Below, one piece after another: positions 1 to 4,820 of a stretch of DNA of 6,967 nucleotides; positions within the stretch are counted from its first letter, which is position 1, and each line of letters opens with the position of its first letter. The notes under the pieces are model-generated. The model searched no databases. It was not told the DNA's origin and saw nothing but the letters and a program-made list of their open reading frames with translations. This DNA comes from Treponema_I sp045631425 (lineage in GTDB: Bacteria > Spirochaetota > Spirochaetia > Treponematales > Treponemataceae). Location of the stretch: positions 1 through 6,967 of the forward strand of contig JAZQUR010000043.1 of the NCBI GenBank assembly GCA_045631425.1, written 5' to 3'. The position numbers and the translations under genes were made by a program.

Positions 1-91
1 CGAATTTCTGTGCAGTTATACTATAACTATCATTTGAATTTAAATAATGAGCTACAATTTCTGCTTTCTTTTTTAAAGTTAATTTAGACAT
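1..91 (-). CDS. IS3-family transposase OrfA, N-terminal fragment (cut by window edge)
   Basis: Thirty codons are visible from an ATG at 91-89, starting MSKLTLKKKAEIVAHYL and continuing NSNDSYSITAQKF. A short basic start followed by a helix and an S-x-x-x-x-A-Q-K-F segment is typical of the helix-turn-helix DNA-binding N-terminus of IS3/IS150 OrfA proteins. These bind the element's ends and are normally fused to the DDE integrase OrfB by programmed frameshifting. A GGAGG Shine-Dalgarno lies at 104-108, 12 bases from the ATG, inside a hairpin described separately. The frame is open to the window edge. OrfB and the frameshift site are not visible. Expression would run away from hemW on the same strand. 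Confidence 0.7.
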   Translation of the reverse strand, partial: MSKLTLKKKAEIVAHYLNSNDSYSITAQKF

Positions 92-139
92 AAAAAAAGT
101 GTACCTCCAAAAATTGTCTCCAACTTTTGGGGTACACTT
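92..139 (-). promoter_or_regulatory. IS-end hairpin that hides the transposase ribosome binding site and resembles a terminator
   Basis: Bases 97-112 and 125-139 are inverted repeats: AAGTGTACC, one bulged T, then CCAAAA, against TTTTGGGGTACACTT. They give a 15-bp stem with a 12-base loop. In minus-strand RNA the 3' arm contains the GGAGG of OrfA (104-108), paired to CC-CC in the 5' arm. The stem is followed on the minus strand by seven T (98-92) immediately before the OrfA ATG. It therefore has the shape of a rho-independent terminator as well as an RBS lock. Either effect would act on transcripts entering from lepB-hemW. A transcript starting inside the element, past the 5' arm, would escape the pairing. 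The structure is seen directly; the function is inferred. Confidence 0.6.
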
Positions 140-181
140 CAAAAAGCTAGTCTTTTTTTTTACTTTAATCTAAAAATCTTC

Positions 182-1414
182 CTACAAAATCTCTTCTAAA
201 AATTGATTCAAAAATAGCAAACCTTCATCTGTAAGAAAAAATCTGCAATCATCAGAAGTTTTTTCCACATCCCCAAGTTTTTTCTTCATCCATTTATCAA
301 AAATACCGGTTTGATCGGCGCACAACTTTTTATCGTCACCTGCCAAATATCCAAGGCGAGAAGCCAAATCACCACCAAAACGCTTTTTATACTGAGAAGC
401 TTTCACCCCTTCCCTTAGCCGAAATCCCATCATCAAAAACTCAAACTCTTTTTCGGCCTCTGTAAGATTTTCTACATCACAAGGAATAGACGATAAATCA
501 AAATCATCCCCTAGCCAAAAATCAATATACTTTTCAACATCAGCATTATTATTCCACCTAAAATCATCCACAGTGCCTGTAGCACCAGCCCCACATCCCA
601 AATAATTTTCTACATGCCAATACACAGTATTATGCCGACTTTCAAAGCCCTTTTTCGCAAAATTAGAAACTTCATACTGATAAAAGCCCTGTTCCTCAAG
701 AAAGTTCCGCCCCAAAATCCACTGATTTTCATTAACCTCATCAGAATAATCAACTTCTTCCCGAGAAATCTGTTTTTCCAAAAGTGTTCCCTCTTCCACC
801 ATCAATGAATACAGCGAAATATGATTTACCCCAAAACTGATAACTTTATTTAATCCCAAAAGAAAATCTTCATCAGAAAGATATGGCAAACCTGAAATCA
901 AATCGCAAGAAAAAGAAAATCCAGCAGAAACCCACTTTTCTTTTATCAAATTTAGAGCAAAATCCACTTGTTTTAAGTCGCAACGTCGCTGGAGGATTTT
1001 TAGCACTTCATCATTGTAGCACTGAACCCCAACCGAAAGCCTGTTTACCTTTGTGATTTTCAGCATTTCCAAAAATTCTTCTGAAATATCTTGAGGATTT
1101 GCTTCCATTGTGATTTCAGCATTTTCATCAATTTTGCAATTTAACTCTATGAAATCAAGAAGTTCTTTTATCAATTTTACAGAAAGTAAGCTGGGAGTTC
1201 CCCCACCAATATAAATTGATTTTAAAAGGGTGATATTAAATTTTTGAAGATAAAAAGAGATTTCCTTTTTTAACGCCAAAACATAATTTTCAAAAATTTT
1301 TTGAGTTTTTTCGCATTGTGCAAAGTCTTTTCCAAGAGGAACGGAAAAAAAATCACAGTAACTACACTTTGAAGTACAAAAAGGAATGTGAATGTATAAA
1401 GAATTTGTTTCCAT
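182..1414 (-). CDS. hemW: HemW-type radical SAM protein (coproporphyrinogen III oxidase-like)
   Basis: Cytoplasmic radical-SAM protein of the HemN/HemW family. HemW proteins bind a [4Fe-4S] cluster, SAM and haem and are thought to act in haem trafficking; they are often misnamed coproporphyrinogen dehydrogenases. From the ATG at 1414 the protein has 410 residues. LYIHIPFC leads into the cluster motif CxxxCxxC (C13, C17, C20), followed by D-F rather than the extra Cys of true HemN. GGGTP is at 70-74, the EANP segment near 104-107, SVGVQ at 127-131, and the HemW signature RHNxxYW at 260-266 with YLGxGAGATG at 271-280. Length is normal. An in-frame TTG at 1435 would add seven residues (MVRLINL), but the ATG fits the family start better. 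Neither start has a clear Shine-Dalgarno. The ATG lies 22 bp after the lepB stop, so the two are probably co-transcribed. Stop codon TAG. Confidence 0.9.
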   Translation of the reverse strand: METNSLYIHIPFCTSKCSYCDFFSVPLGKDFAQCEKTQKIFENYVLALKKEISFYLQKFNITLLKSIYIGGGTPSLLSVKLIKELLDFIELNCKIDENAEITMEANPQDISEEFLEMLKITKVNRLSVGVQCYNDEVLKILQRRCDLKQVDFALNLIKEKWVSAGFSFSCDLISGLPYLSDEDFLLGLNKVISFGVNHISLYSLMVEEGTLLEKQISREEVDYSDEVNENQWILGRNFLEEQGFYQYEVSNFAKKGFESRHNTVYWHVENYLGCGAGATGTVDDFRWNNNADVEKYIDFWLGDDFDLSSIPCDVENLTEAEKEFEFLMMGFRLREGVKASQYKKRFGGDLASRLGYLAGDDKKLCADQTGIFDKWMKKKLGDVEKTSDDCRFFLTDEGLLFLNQFLEEIL

Positions 1415-1436
1415 CAAATTAATCAAACGAACCAAA

Positions 1437-2162
1437 CTAATTTAGTGAATCAAATGAACTAAATGGGAAAAATCTCAAAATCGCCTTTCCCTTAATTTGT
1501 TCAAGATTTACTGGTCCATAAATTCTTGAGTCTATTGAAGAAACTCGGTTATCTGCCAAAACAAAATATTCTTCATCTCCAAGGACGATTTCATCCATAT
1601 TTCTTGCAGACCCAACTGTTGGATTTAGAGAAGCATCTGTTTGCACCATTGTTTCGTACATTCTGTCTGCAAGTTCAAATTCTGTAAGATAGTGCTGACT
1701 TCCTGCAGGTTTGATATAAACCACGTAATCTTTTATGTACAAAGTATCTCCTGGAAGTCCAACAATACGGCGCAAACTTGGTTTTTCTGTAATTTTATTT
1801 ACAGTTTCAAATGGCCCAAATTTTCTAAGTGTAAAAAACTCGCAAAAGTTGTTTATGATTTTTTTTACCATTGGTAATTCGTGTTTGTACTGAGCATCAA
1901 GATAAACTACACTTCCACGATACAAATCGTAGTCATGGAAAAAAACTTGTTTATCAAAATTGTAAGGAATAACAAAAACCACAGAATTATCTGGATATTC
2001 GGGATTCATAGCTTTTTCCCCAACTTGATATGGGAAAATTACCAATTTCAATGCAAAATTCACAAATGCGAAAATCAACAAGAAAAATAAAACTATATTA
2101 AAAATCTTTCTCTGTAATTTTTTTCTAAGTACAAAAGAAAAATCATAAGGATTAGTAGCCAT
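1437..2162 (-). CDS. lepB: Signal peptidase I homologue, apparently lacking both catalytic residues
   Basis: Type I signal peptidase (S26) fold, 241 residues. These membrane enzymes cut signal peptides from exported proteins with a Ser-Lys dyad. The N-terminus is cytoplasmic and basic (RKKLQRK, 13-19), followed by one membrane segment at about 20-43. Box B, normally SMxP, reads AMNP, with Ala51 at the nucleophile position (codon GCT at 2012-2010). Box D, normally KRxxGLPGD, reads RRIVGLPGD (131-139), with Arg131 at the general-base position (CGC at 1772-1770). Box E reads ADNRVSSIDSRIYGPV (203-218) instead of GDNRxxSxDSR. The fold signatures are kept but the dyad is not, so this may be a non-proteolytic paralogue comparable to Staphylococcus SpsA, or may use other residues. 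GGAG at 2171-2168 is well spaced from the ATG. It is first in a lepB-hemW operon. The family call is firm; enzymatic activity is doubtful. Confidence 0.87.
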   Translation of the reverse strand: MATNPYDFSFVLRKKLQRKIFNIVLFFLLIFAFVNFALKLVIFPYQVGEKAMNPEYPDNSVVFVIPYNFDKQVFFHDYDLYRGSVVYLDAQYKHELPMVKKIINNFCEFFTLRKFGPFETVNKITEKPSLRRIVGLPGDTLYIKDYVVYIKPAGSQHYLTEFELADRMYETMVQTDASLNPTVGSARNMDEIVLGDEEYFVLADNRVSSIDSRIYGPVNLEQIKGKAILRFFPFSSFDSLN

Positions 2163-2213
2163 AATATCTCCAAAATTGCAATATTTATTAAAAAATCATT
2201 CTTTAATTTCTCT

Positions 2214-2242
2214 ATAATAATATATGTACTTGTCGTTTTCAA
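2214..2242 (-). promoter_or_regulatory. Sigma-70-type promoter for lepB-hemW
   Basis: On the minus strand, TTGAAA (2242-2237) is followed after exactly 17 bp by TATTAT (2219-2214). Transcription would begin near 2207 and give a leader of about 45 bases containing the GGAG ribosome binding site of lepB. The -35 box is separated from the oppositely directed smpB -35 box by a single base pair (2236). Confidence 0.7.
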
Positions 2243-2258
2243 GTATTCTCAATATAAT
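2230..2258 (+). promoter_or_regulatory. Sigma-70-type promoter for smpB, predicted to give a leaderless mRNA
   Basis: TTGTCG (2230-2235), a 17-bp spacer and a perfect TATAAT (2253-2258). The usual start point 6-8 bases after the -10 box falls at about 2264-2266, which is the smpB ATG (2265). No Shine-Dalgarno is correctly spaced: the only candidate, AAGG at 2260-2263, is one base from the ATG. Both facts point to a leaderless transcript. Confidence 0.65.
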
Positions 2259-2264
2259 TAAGGT

Positions 2265-2729
2265 ATGTCAGAAGGTACAAAATTAATTGCACAGAACAAA
2301 AAAGCTAGATTTAATTACTCAATCGAAGATACTTATGAATGCGGAATAGAATTACAAGGCACAGAAGTTAAGTCTTTCAAAAATGGAAATATTTCTTTTC
2401 CTGATTCATTTGCTGAAATTATCAAAAATGAAGTATGGGTAAAAAATCTACATATTTCTGAATATTCTTTTTCATCAATTTTCAATCACAATCCTGACCG
2501 ACCAAAAAAACTTCTTCTTCACAAGGAAGAAATAAAGCGTCTTGATAGAAAAGTTCAAGAAAAAGGCTTTACCCTAATTCCACTAGATTTTTACCTAAAA
2601 AACGGTAGAGTAAAAGTTAAACTTGGAGTTTGTAAAGGTAAGAAGCAATTTGACAAACGTGCCGATATAAAAGAAAGAGATGTTAAACGAGATTTACAAA
2701 GAGAATTTCGTAAAAAACTTGATAACTAA
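2265..2729 (+). CDS. smpB: SsrA-binding protein SmpB (trans-translation)
   Basis: Small basic RNA-binding protein that delivers tmRNA to stalled ribosomes for rescue and tagging of the unfinished peptide. At 154 residues it has the family's usual length and matches along its whole span. The conserved start EGTKLIAQNKKAR is followed by GIELQGTEVKSFKNG, then HISEYSF and FNHNPDRPKKLLLHKEEI (the beta-barrel and tmRNA-binding core), GFTLIPLDFYLKNGRVKVKLG, and GKKQFDKRADIKERDVKRDL near the C-terminus. The lysine- and arginine-rich tail is the part that reaches into the ribosomal decoding centre. The start is fixed by homology with the family N-terminus, although no properly spaced ribosome binding site precedes it. 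It is first of a probable two-gene transcript with the exported-protein gene 45 bp downstream. No terminator is visible between them. Confidence 0.96.
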   Translation: MSEGTKLIAQNKKARFNYSIEDTYECGIELQGTEVKSFKNGNISFPDSFAEIIKNEVWVKNLHISEYSFSSIFNHNPDRPKKLLLHKEEIKRLDRKVQEKGFTLIPLDFYLKNGRVKVKLGVCKGKKQFDKRADIKERDVKRDLQREFRKKLDN

Positions 2730-2774
2730 TTCTCTCTTTCGTTGTTTATTGGATAGAGGACGTATAAGATAATC

Positions 2775-3599
2775 GTGAAAAAATTATTTTTAGTAATGGC
2801 AATTCTATTTTCTCATTTTTTTCTCATGGCAGAAACTAGAACTGTATATTTTTACGGCCCAATCACCAGTTCAAACGACACATCAACTACAAAACTCACA
2901 TCAGACTTGTTTTATTCGCAACTTGAAAATCTAGCTGGATATTCACTTGTGGATAATCGCAATATTACTTGGCAAGAAGATTTCATCAATCAAATAAATG
3001 ATGCAAACACAATTTTGTTTTACGTAGAAATCCAAGAAGATGCTCAAACTTGGAAATGTACACTAACTGCTATTGACGCTGAAACAAAAAAAAGGATTTC
3101 AAAAACTGATTTATTTGATGGATATTACAAAATCTTGATGGAAGCAAAAAACTCGCTGCTTGTTTTGTTAGACGAGTACGCAAGTCAAACTGCTAACGAG
3201 ATTTCTCAAACAGTTGCACAAACTTATTCAAGCAAAGTAACGCTTTCTTTGGATACACTTTCTGGCACATGGAAGGGTGATAATCAGATTTCTCAAATCG
3301 TGATTTTAAGAGGCGGTAGAGGCTTTGTTATCTATAAAAACGGTGCCTCAATGAATATTCAGGTTTCTATCCAAAACAATATGATTTTTGCAAAGCAAAC
3401 TAGCCGTTCAAACGCTTCATTTTTCCCAGATTTACCTCGGGAAGTGGCGCTTATTATGGCAAATGATGCACAGCCTATTGAGTGGATTTTATCTCTTGTG
3501 GACCAAAACACTCTCTCTGGCGAAAAACTCACTCTTATGCCAAAGGGAAATTCTGCTGAACGTCAAACTGTAAACGTAACTTGGAAACGCTCTCAATAA
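2775..3599 (+). CDS. Exported protein of unknown function
   Basis: Predicted 274-residue exported protein starting at GTG. The N-terminus is a signal peptide: KK at 2-3, a hydrophobic core at about 4-18, and a likely signal peptidase I site after Ala19 (FLMA/ETRT). There is no lipobox Cys, so it should be periplasmic or secreted rather than a lipoprotein. The mature protein starts with a short beta-type stretch (TRTVYFYGPI). A region rich in helix formers follows, at about 120-155. The C-terminal part from about 162 (LSGTWKGDNQISQIVILRGG) onwards alternates hydrophobic and polar residues, like a small beta-barrel. No enzymatic motif was recognised. GTG was chosen over the ATG at codon 8 because only GTG keeps the positive start of the signal peptide. 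The nearest purine-rich RBS candidate (AGAGGA, 2755-2760) is rather distant at 14 bases. It ends 6 bp from the convergent tsaC. Confidence 0.75.
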   Translation: MKKLFLVMAILFSHFFLMAETRTVYFYGPITSSNDTSTTKLTSDLFYSQLENLAGYSLVDNRNITWQEDFINQINDANTILFYVEIQEDAQTWKCTLTAIDAETKKRISKTDLFDGYYKILMEAKNSLLVLLDEYASQTANEISQTVAQTYSSKVTLSLDTLSGTWKGDNQISQIVILRGGRGFVIYKNGASMNIQVSIQNNMIFAKQTSRSNASFFPDLPREVALIMANDAQPIEWILSLVDQNTLSGEKLTLMPKGNSAERQTVNVTWKRSQ

Positions 3600-3605
3600 A
3601 GCAAA

Positions 3606-4163
3606 TTAAACTTCTACACTTCCCTGTCTAATCACAACATAACTGTCATTTTCGATTTTTACCAAGGTTGAAGGCAAAGCATTTTTTTTGTCCCCATCTG
3701 TAACAATTAGCGCTACATCATTTTCAAAAACTGAGGAAATATCTGCTTCGGTATCTAAAATCGGAGATCCAGATTTATTTACGCTGGTGGAATACAAAGG
3801 ATATCCAACTTTTTGGATGATTTCACGAAGCCACTGGTCCCCGGGACATCTAAAAGCAGTTGTGCCGCCGTTTTTATTATTTACGATGATAGTTAGAGCG
3901 CCTGGCCAACAATCAAAAAGTTTTTGTGGGATAATATCATCTGTGTAATTTGAAATGTCTTTTGGAGATGCAATTAGTTGGATAAAAGGCTTGTTTTCAT
4001 CGCGGCCTTTTATGTTTTTGATTTTTACATCGGTGGCGAAATCTTTGCAAACGATTCCAGAAAAGCCGTAAACTGTATCTGTGGGGATAATTACCACATC
4101 CCCATTTTTCAAAGTTTCAACAGTTTTTTCTATAGATAAAACATCAGATTTAGAGATTTTCAT
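3606..4163 (-). CDS. tsaC: Threonylcarbamoyl-AMP synthase, TsaC/YrdC type (t6A tRNA modification)
   Basis: Cytoplasmic YrdC-domain protein of 185 residues, the length of stand-alone TsaC and without the C-terminal Sua5 domain. The family makes threonylcarbamoyl-AMP from threonine, bicarbonate and ATP. TsaD and partners then transfer the group to A37 of ANN-decoding tRNAs. Visible motifs: GDVVIIPTDTVYGF (21-34), the ligand-binding KGR and NKPF (52-60), WPGALTII (86-93), RCPGD (105-109), STSVNKSGSP (125-134, the TSANxSG motif) and PSTLVKI (164-170). It ends with VIRQGSVEV, like other family members. Its ATG is three bases after the stop of the FtsB-like gene, and no separate Shine-Dalgarno is evident, so translation is probably coupled. 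YciO-type paralogues are an alternative, but the motif set fits TsaC. Confidence 0.88.
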   Translation of the reverse strand: MKISKSDVLSIEKTVETLKNGDVVIIPTDTVYGFSGIVCKDFATDVKIKNIKGRDENKPFIQLIASPKDISNYTDDIIPQKLFDCWPGALTIIVNNKNGGTTAFRCPGDQWLREIIQKVGYPLYSTSVNKSGSPILDTEADISSVFENDVALIVTDGDKKNALPSTLVKIENDSYVVIRQGSVEV

Positions 4164-4166
4164 AGT

Positions 4167-4646
4167 TTATTTATAATCAGAAAAAACAGAAGTTGCAACT
4201 GCCACAGTTTTTAGGCGATTTTTTGATTTCAAATCAACTAAGCAAAAAATTGATAAACTCATTAGGAAACAAGCCAAGCCCAAAAGTTTGCAAATTTCTT
4301 CTGATACATAAGAAATCTCAGACAATTTTACAGCAGAGCCAGTATCGTAAACAGAAACGCTATTTTCTGCGATTCCATTAATCTTAATGAGTTTTTCCCC
4401 TTCGTAGATAAATCCCAAATTTCGCGCACGAGATGTTATCATCCCAACATCATTTTCAAGTGCTTTGTGATCTAAATACAAGTTATCATTAATTTTTTGA
4501 ACTTTTTCAACATTTATTGATAAAATATTCTTTTGCTCACTGAGCTGATTATAGGCCCAAACTCCATCAGGACCAGCAAAAACAACAATTAGAACGTAAG
4601 CTAGAACCCCAATAGAAATAGATAGTAAAAATTTTACGTTATTCAT
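4167..4646 (-). CDS. FtsB/DivIC-like septum formation initiator with an extra C-terminal membrane segment
   Basis: A 159-residue membrane protein that resembles FtsB/DivIC, the small bitopic coiled-coil protein that joins FtsL and FtsQ in the divisome. Residues 4-24 form a membrane segment. It is followed by the typical GPDGVWAY juncture and a coiled-coil-like stretch (about 33-67: LSEQKNILSINVEKVQKIND). Then comes ITSRARNLGFIYEGEKLIKI (70-89), which matches the family's ExxARxxLGxxxxGExxxxL end. Ordinary FtsB stops near residue 100. Here about 60 further residues include a second hydrophobic segment (118-137) and a basic, soluble tail (KSKNRLK). This predicts two membrane passes. The RBS is weak (AAAG, four bases from the ATG). 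It is first in a two-gene unit with tsaC. The assignment rests on architecture and short motifs, so no symbol is given. Confidence 0.7.
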   Translation of the reverse strand: MNNVKFLLSISIGVLAYVLIVVFAGPDGVWAYNQLSEQKNILSINVEKVQKINDNLYLDHKALENDVGMITSRARNLGFIYEGEKLIKINGIAENSVSVYDTGSAVKLSEISYVSEEICKLLGLACFLMSLSIFCLVDLKSKNRLKTVAVATSVFSDYK

Positions 4647-4696
4647 AATACTTTCTTTTCGGAATAATATTTTCTTTTCTTTATATTGAAATTCGT

Positions 4697-4724
4697 GTTA
4701 TAATAATATTGATTTAATTTGCAC
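4697..4724 (-). promoter_or_regulatory. Possible promoter for the ftsB-like/tsaC pair
   Basis: On the minus strand, GTGCAA (4724-4719), a 16-bp spacer and TATAAC (4702-4697). The -10 box matches 5 of 6 and the -35 box only 3 of 6. It would give a leader of about 44 bases. The region is so AT-rich that such matches arise easily; no convincing promoter could be picked for the opposite (plus) gene. Confidence 0.3.
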
Positions 4725-4733
4725 TTTTAAGTT

Positions 4734-4774
4734 AAGTTTTCCACATTTTTTACCGATAGATAAGTGGATAACTT
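4734..4774. promoter_or_regulatory. Dyad of two DnaA-box-like 9-mers in the divergent spacer
   Basis: AAGTTTTCCAC (4734-4744) and GTGGATAACTT (4764-4774) form an inverted repeat, 10 of 11 matched, with a 19-bp gap and centres about 30 bp apart. Within it, TTTTCCACA (4737-4745, plus strand) and TTATCCACT (4771-4763, minus strand) each match the DnaA box TTATCCACA at 8 of 9 positions. A third 8-of-9 match, TTCTCCACA on the minus strand (4817-4809), overlaps the ribosome binding site of the downstream gene. The dyad looks like an operator or DnaA-binding site controlling one or both divergent genes. No experiment supports it. Confidence 0.4.
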
Positions 4775-4820
4775 TACGCAAGTAAAAATATTGCAAAAAT
4801 TACATGGATGTGGAGAATAT

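Larger units (their letters stand above)
1..141 (-). mobile_element. 5' end of an IS3-family (IS150-like) insertion sequence, continuing beyond the left edge
   Basis: Read on the minus strand, the element begins at position 141 with TGAAGTGTACCCCAAAAG, the kind of TG-starting terminal inverted repeat found in IS3/IS150-type elements. The start of a helix-turn-helix transposase subunit follows about 50 bp inside. The right boundary is therefore placed at 141, where the sequence changes to an A-rich spacer before hemW. The other end, the OrfB integrase and any target-site duplication lie outside the window, so it cannot be told whether the copy is intact. The insertion sits about 40 bp after the hemW stop codon, in a position that would not damage the operon. 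The family call rests on recognition of the end sequence and of the OrfA N-terminus only. Confidence 0.72.

Noticed and set aside
141..158. AAAAAG/CTTTTT hairpin with a long T-run at the IS border
   Set aside because: The stem is six pairs with a single G-C, too weak to call a terminator in such AT-rich DNA.
614..808. 64-codon open frame on the plus strand inside hemW
   Set aside because: It lies wholly antisense to a well-supported gene, has no ribosome binding site, and its translation is low-complexity and unlike any family.
1412..1435. TTG at 1435 as the hemW start (417 residues)
   Set aside because: It would add only MVRLINL ahead of the family-typical METNSLYIHIPFC start and has no Shine-Dalgarno. 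It cannot be fully excluded.
1641..2090. Two plus-strand open frames opposite lepB
   Set aside because: Antisense shadows of the signal peptidase homologue, with Cys/Lys/Phe-rich nonsense composition.
2213..2218. Second TATAAT on the plus strand upstream of smpB
   Set aside because: No -35-like sequence lies at a workable distance (the position is an A-run), and it is simply the complement of the lepB -10 region.
3388..3948. Plus-strand frames inside the exported-protein gene and opposite tsaC
   Set aside because: Shadow frames of better-supported genes, without their own start signals.
4193..4381. Plus-strand open frame opposite the FtsB-like gene
   Set aside because: Shadow of a gene supported by motifs and membrane topology.
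4647..4820. Replication origin suggested by the DnaA-like boxes
   Set aside because: There are only three imperfect boxes, and no dnaA, dnaN or other origin-linked gene is nearby. A regulatory site is the more modest reading.
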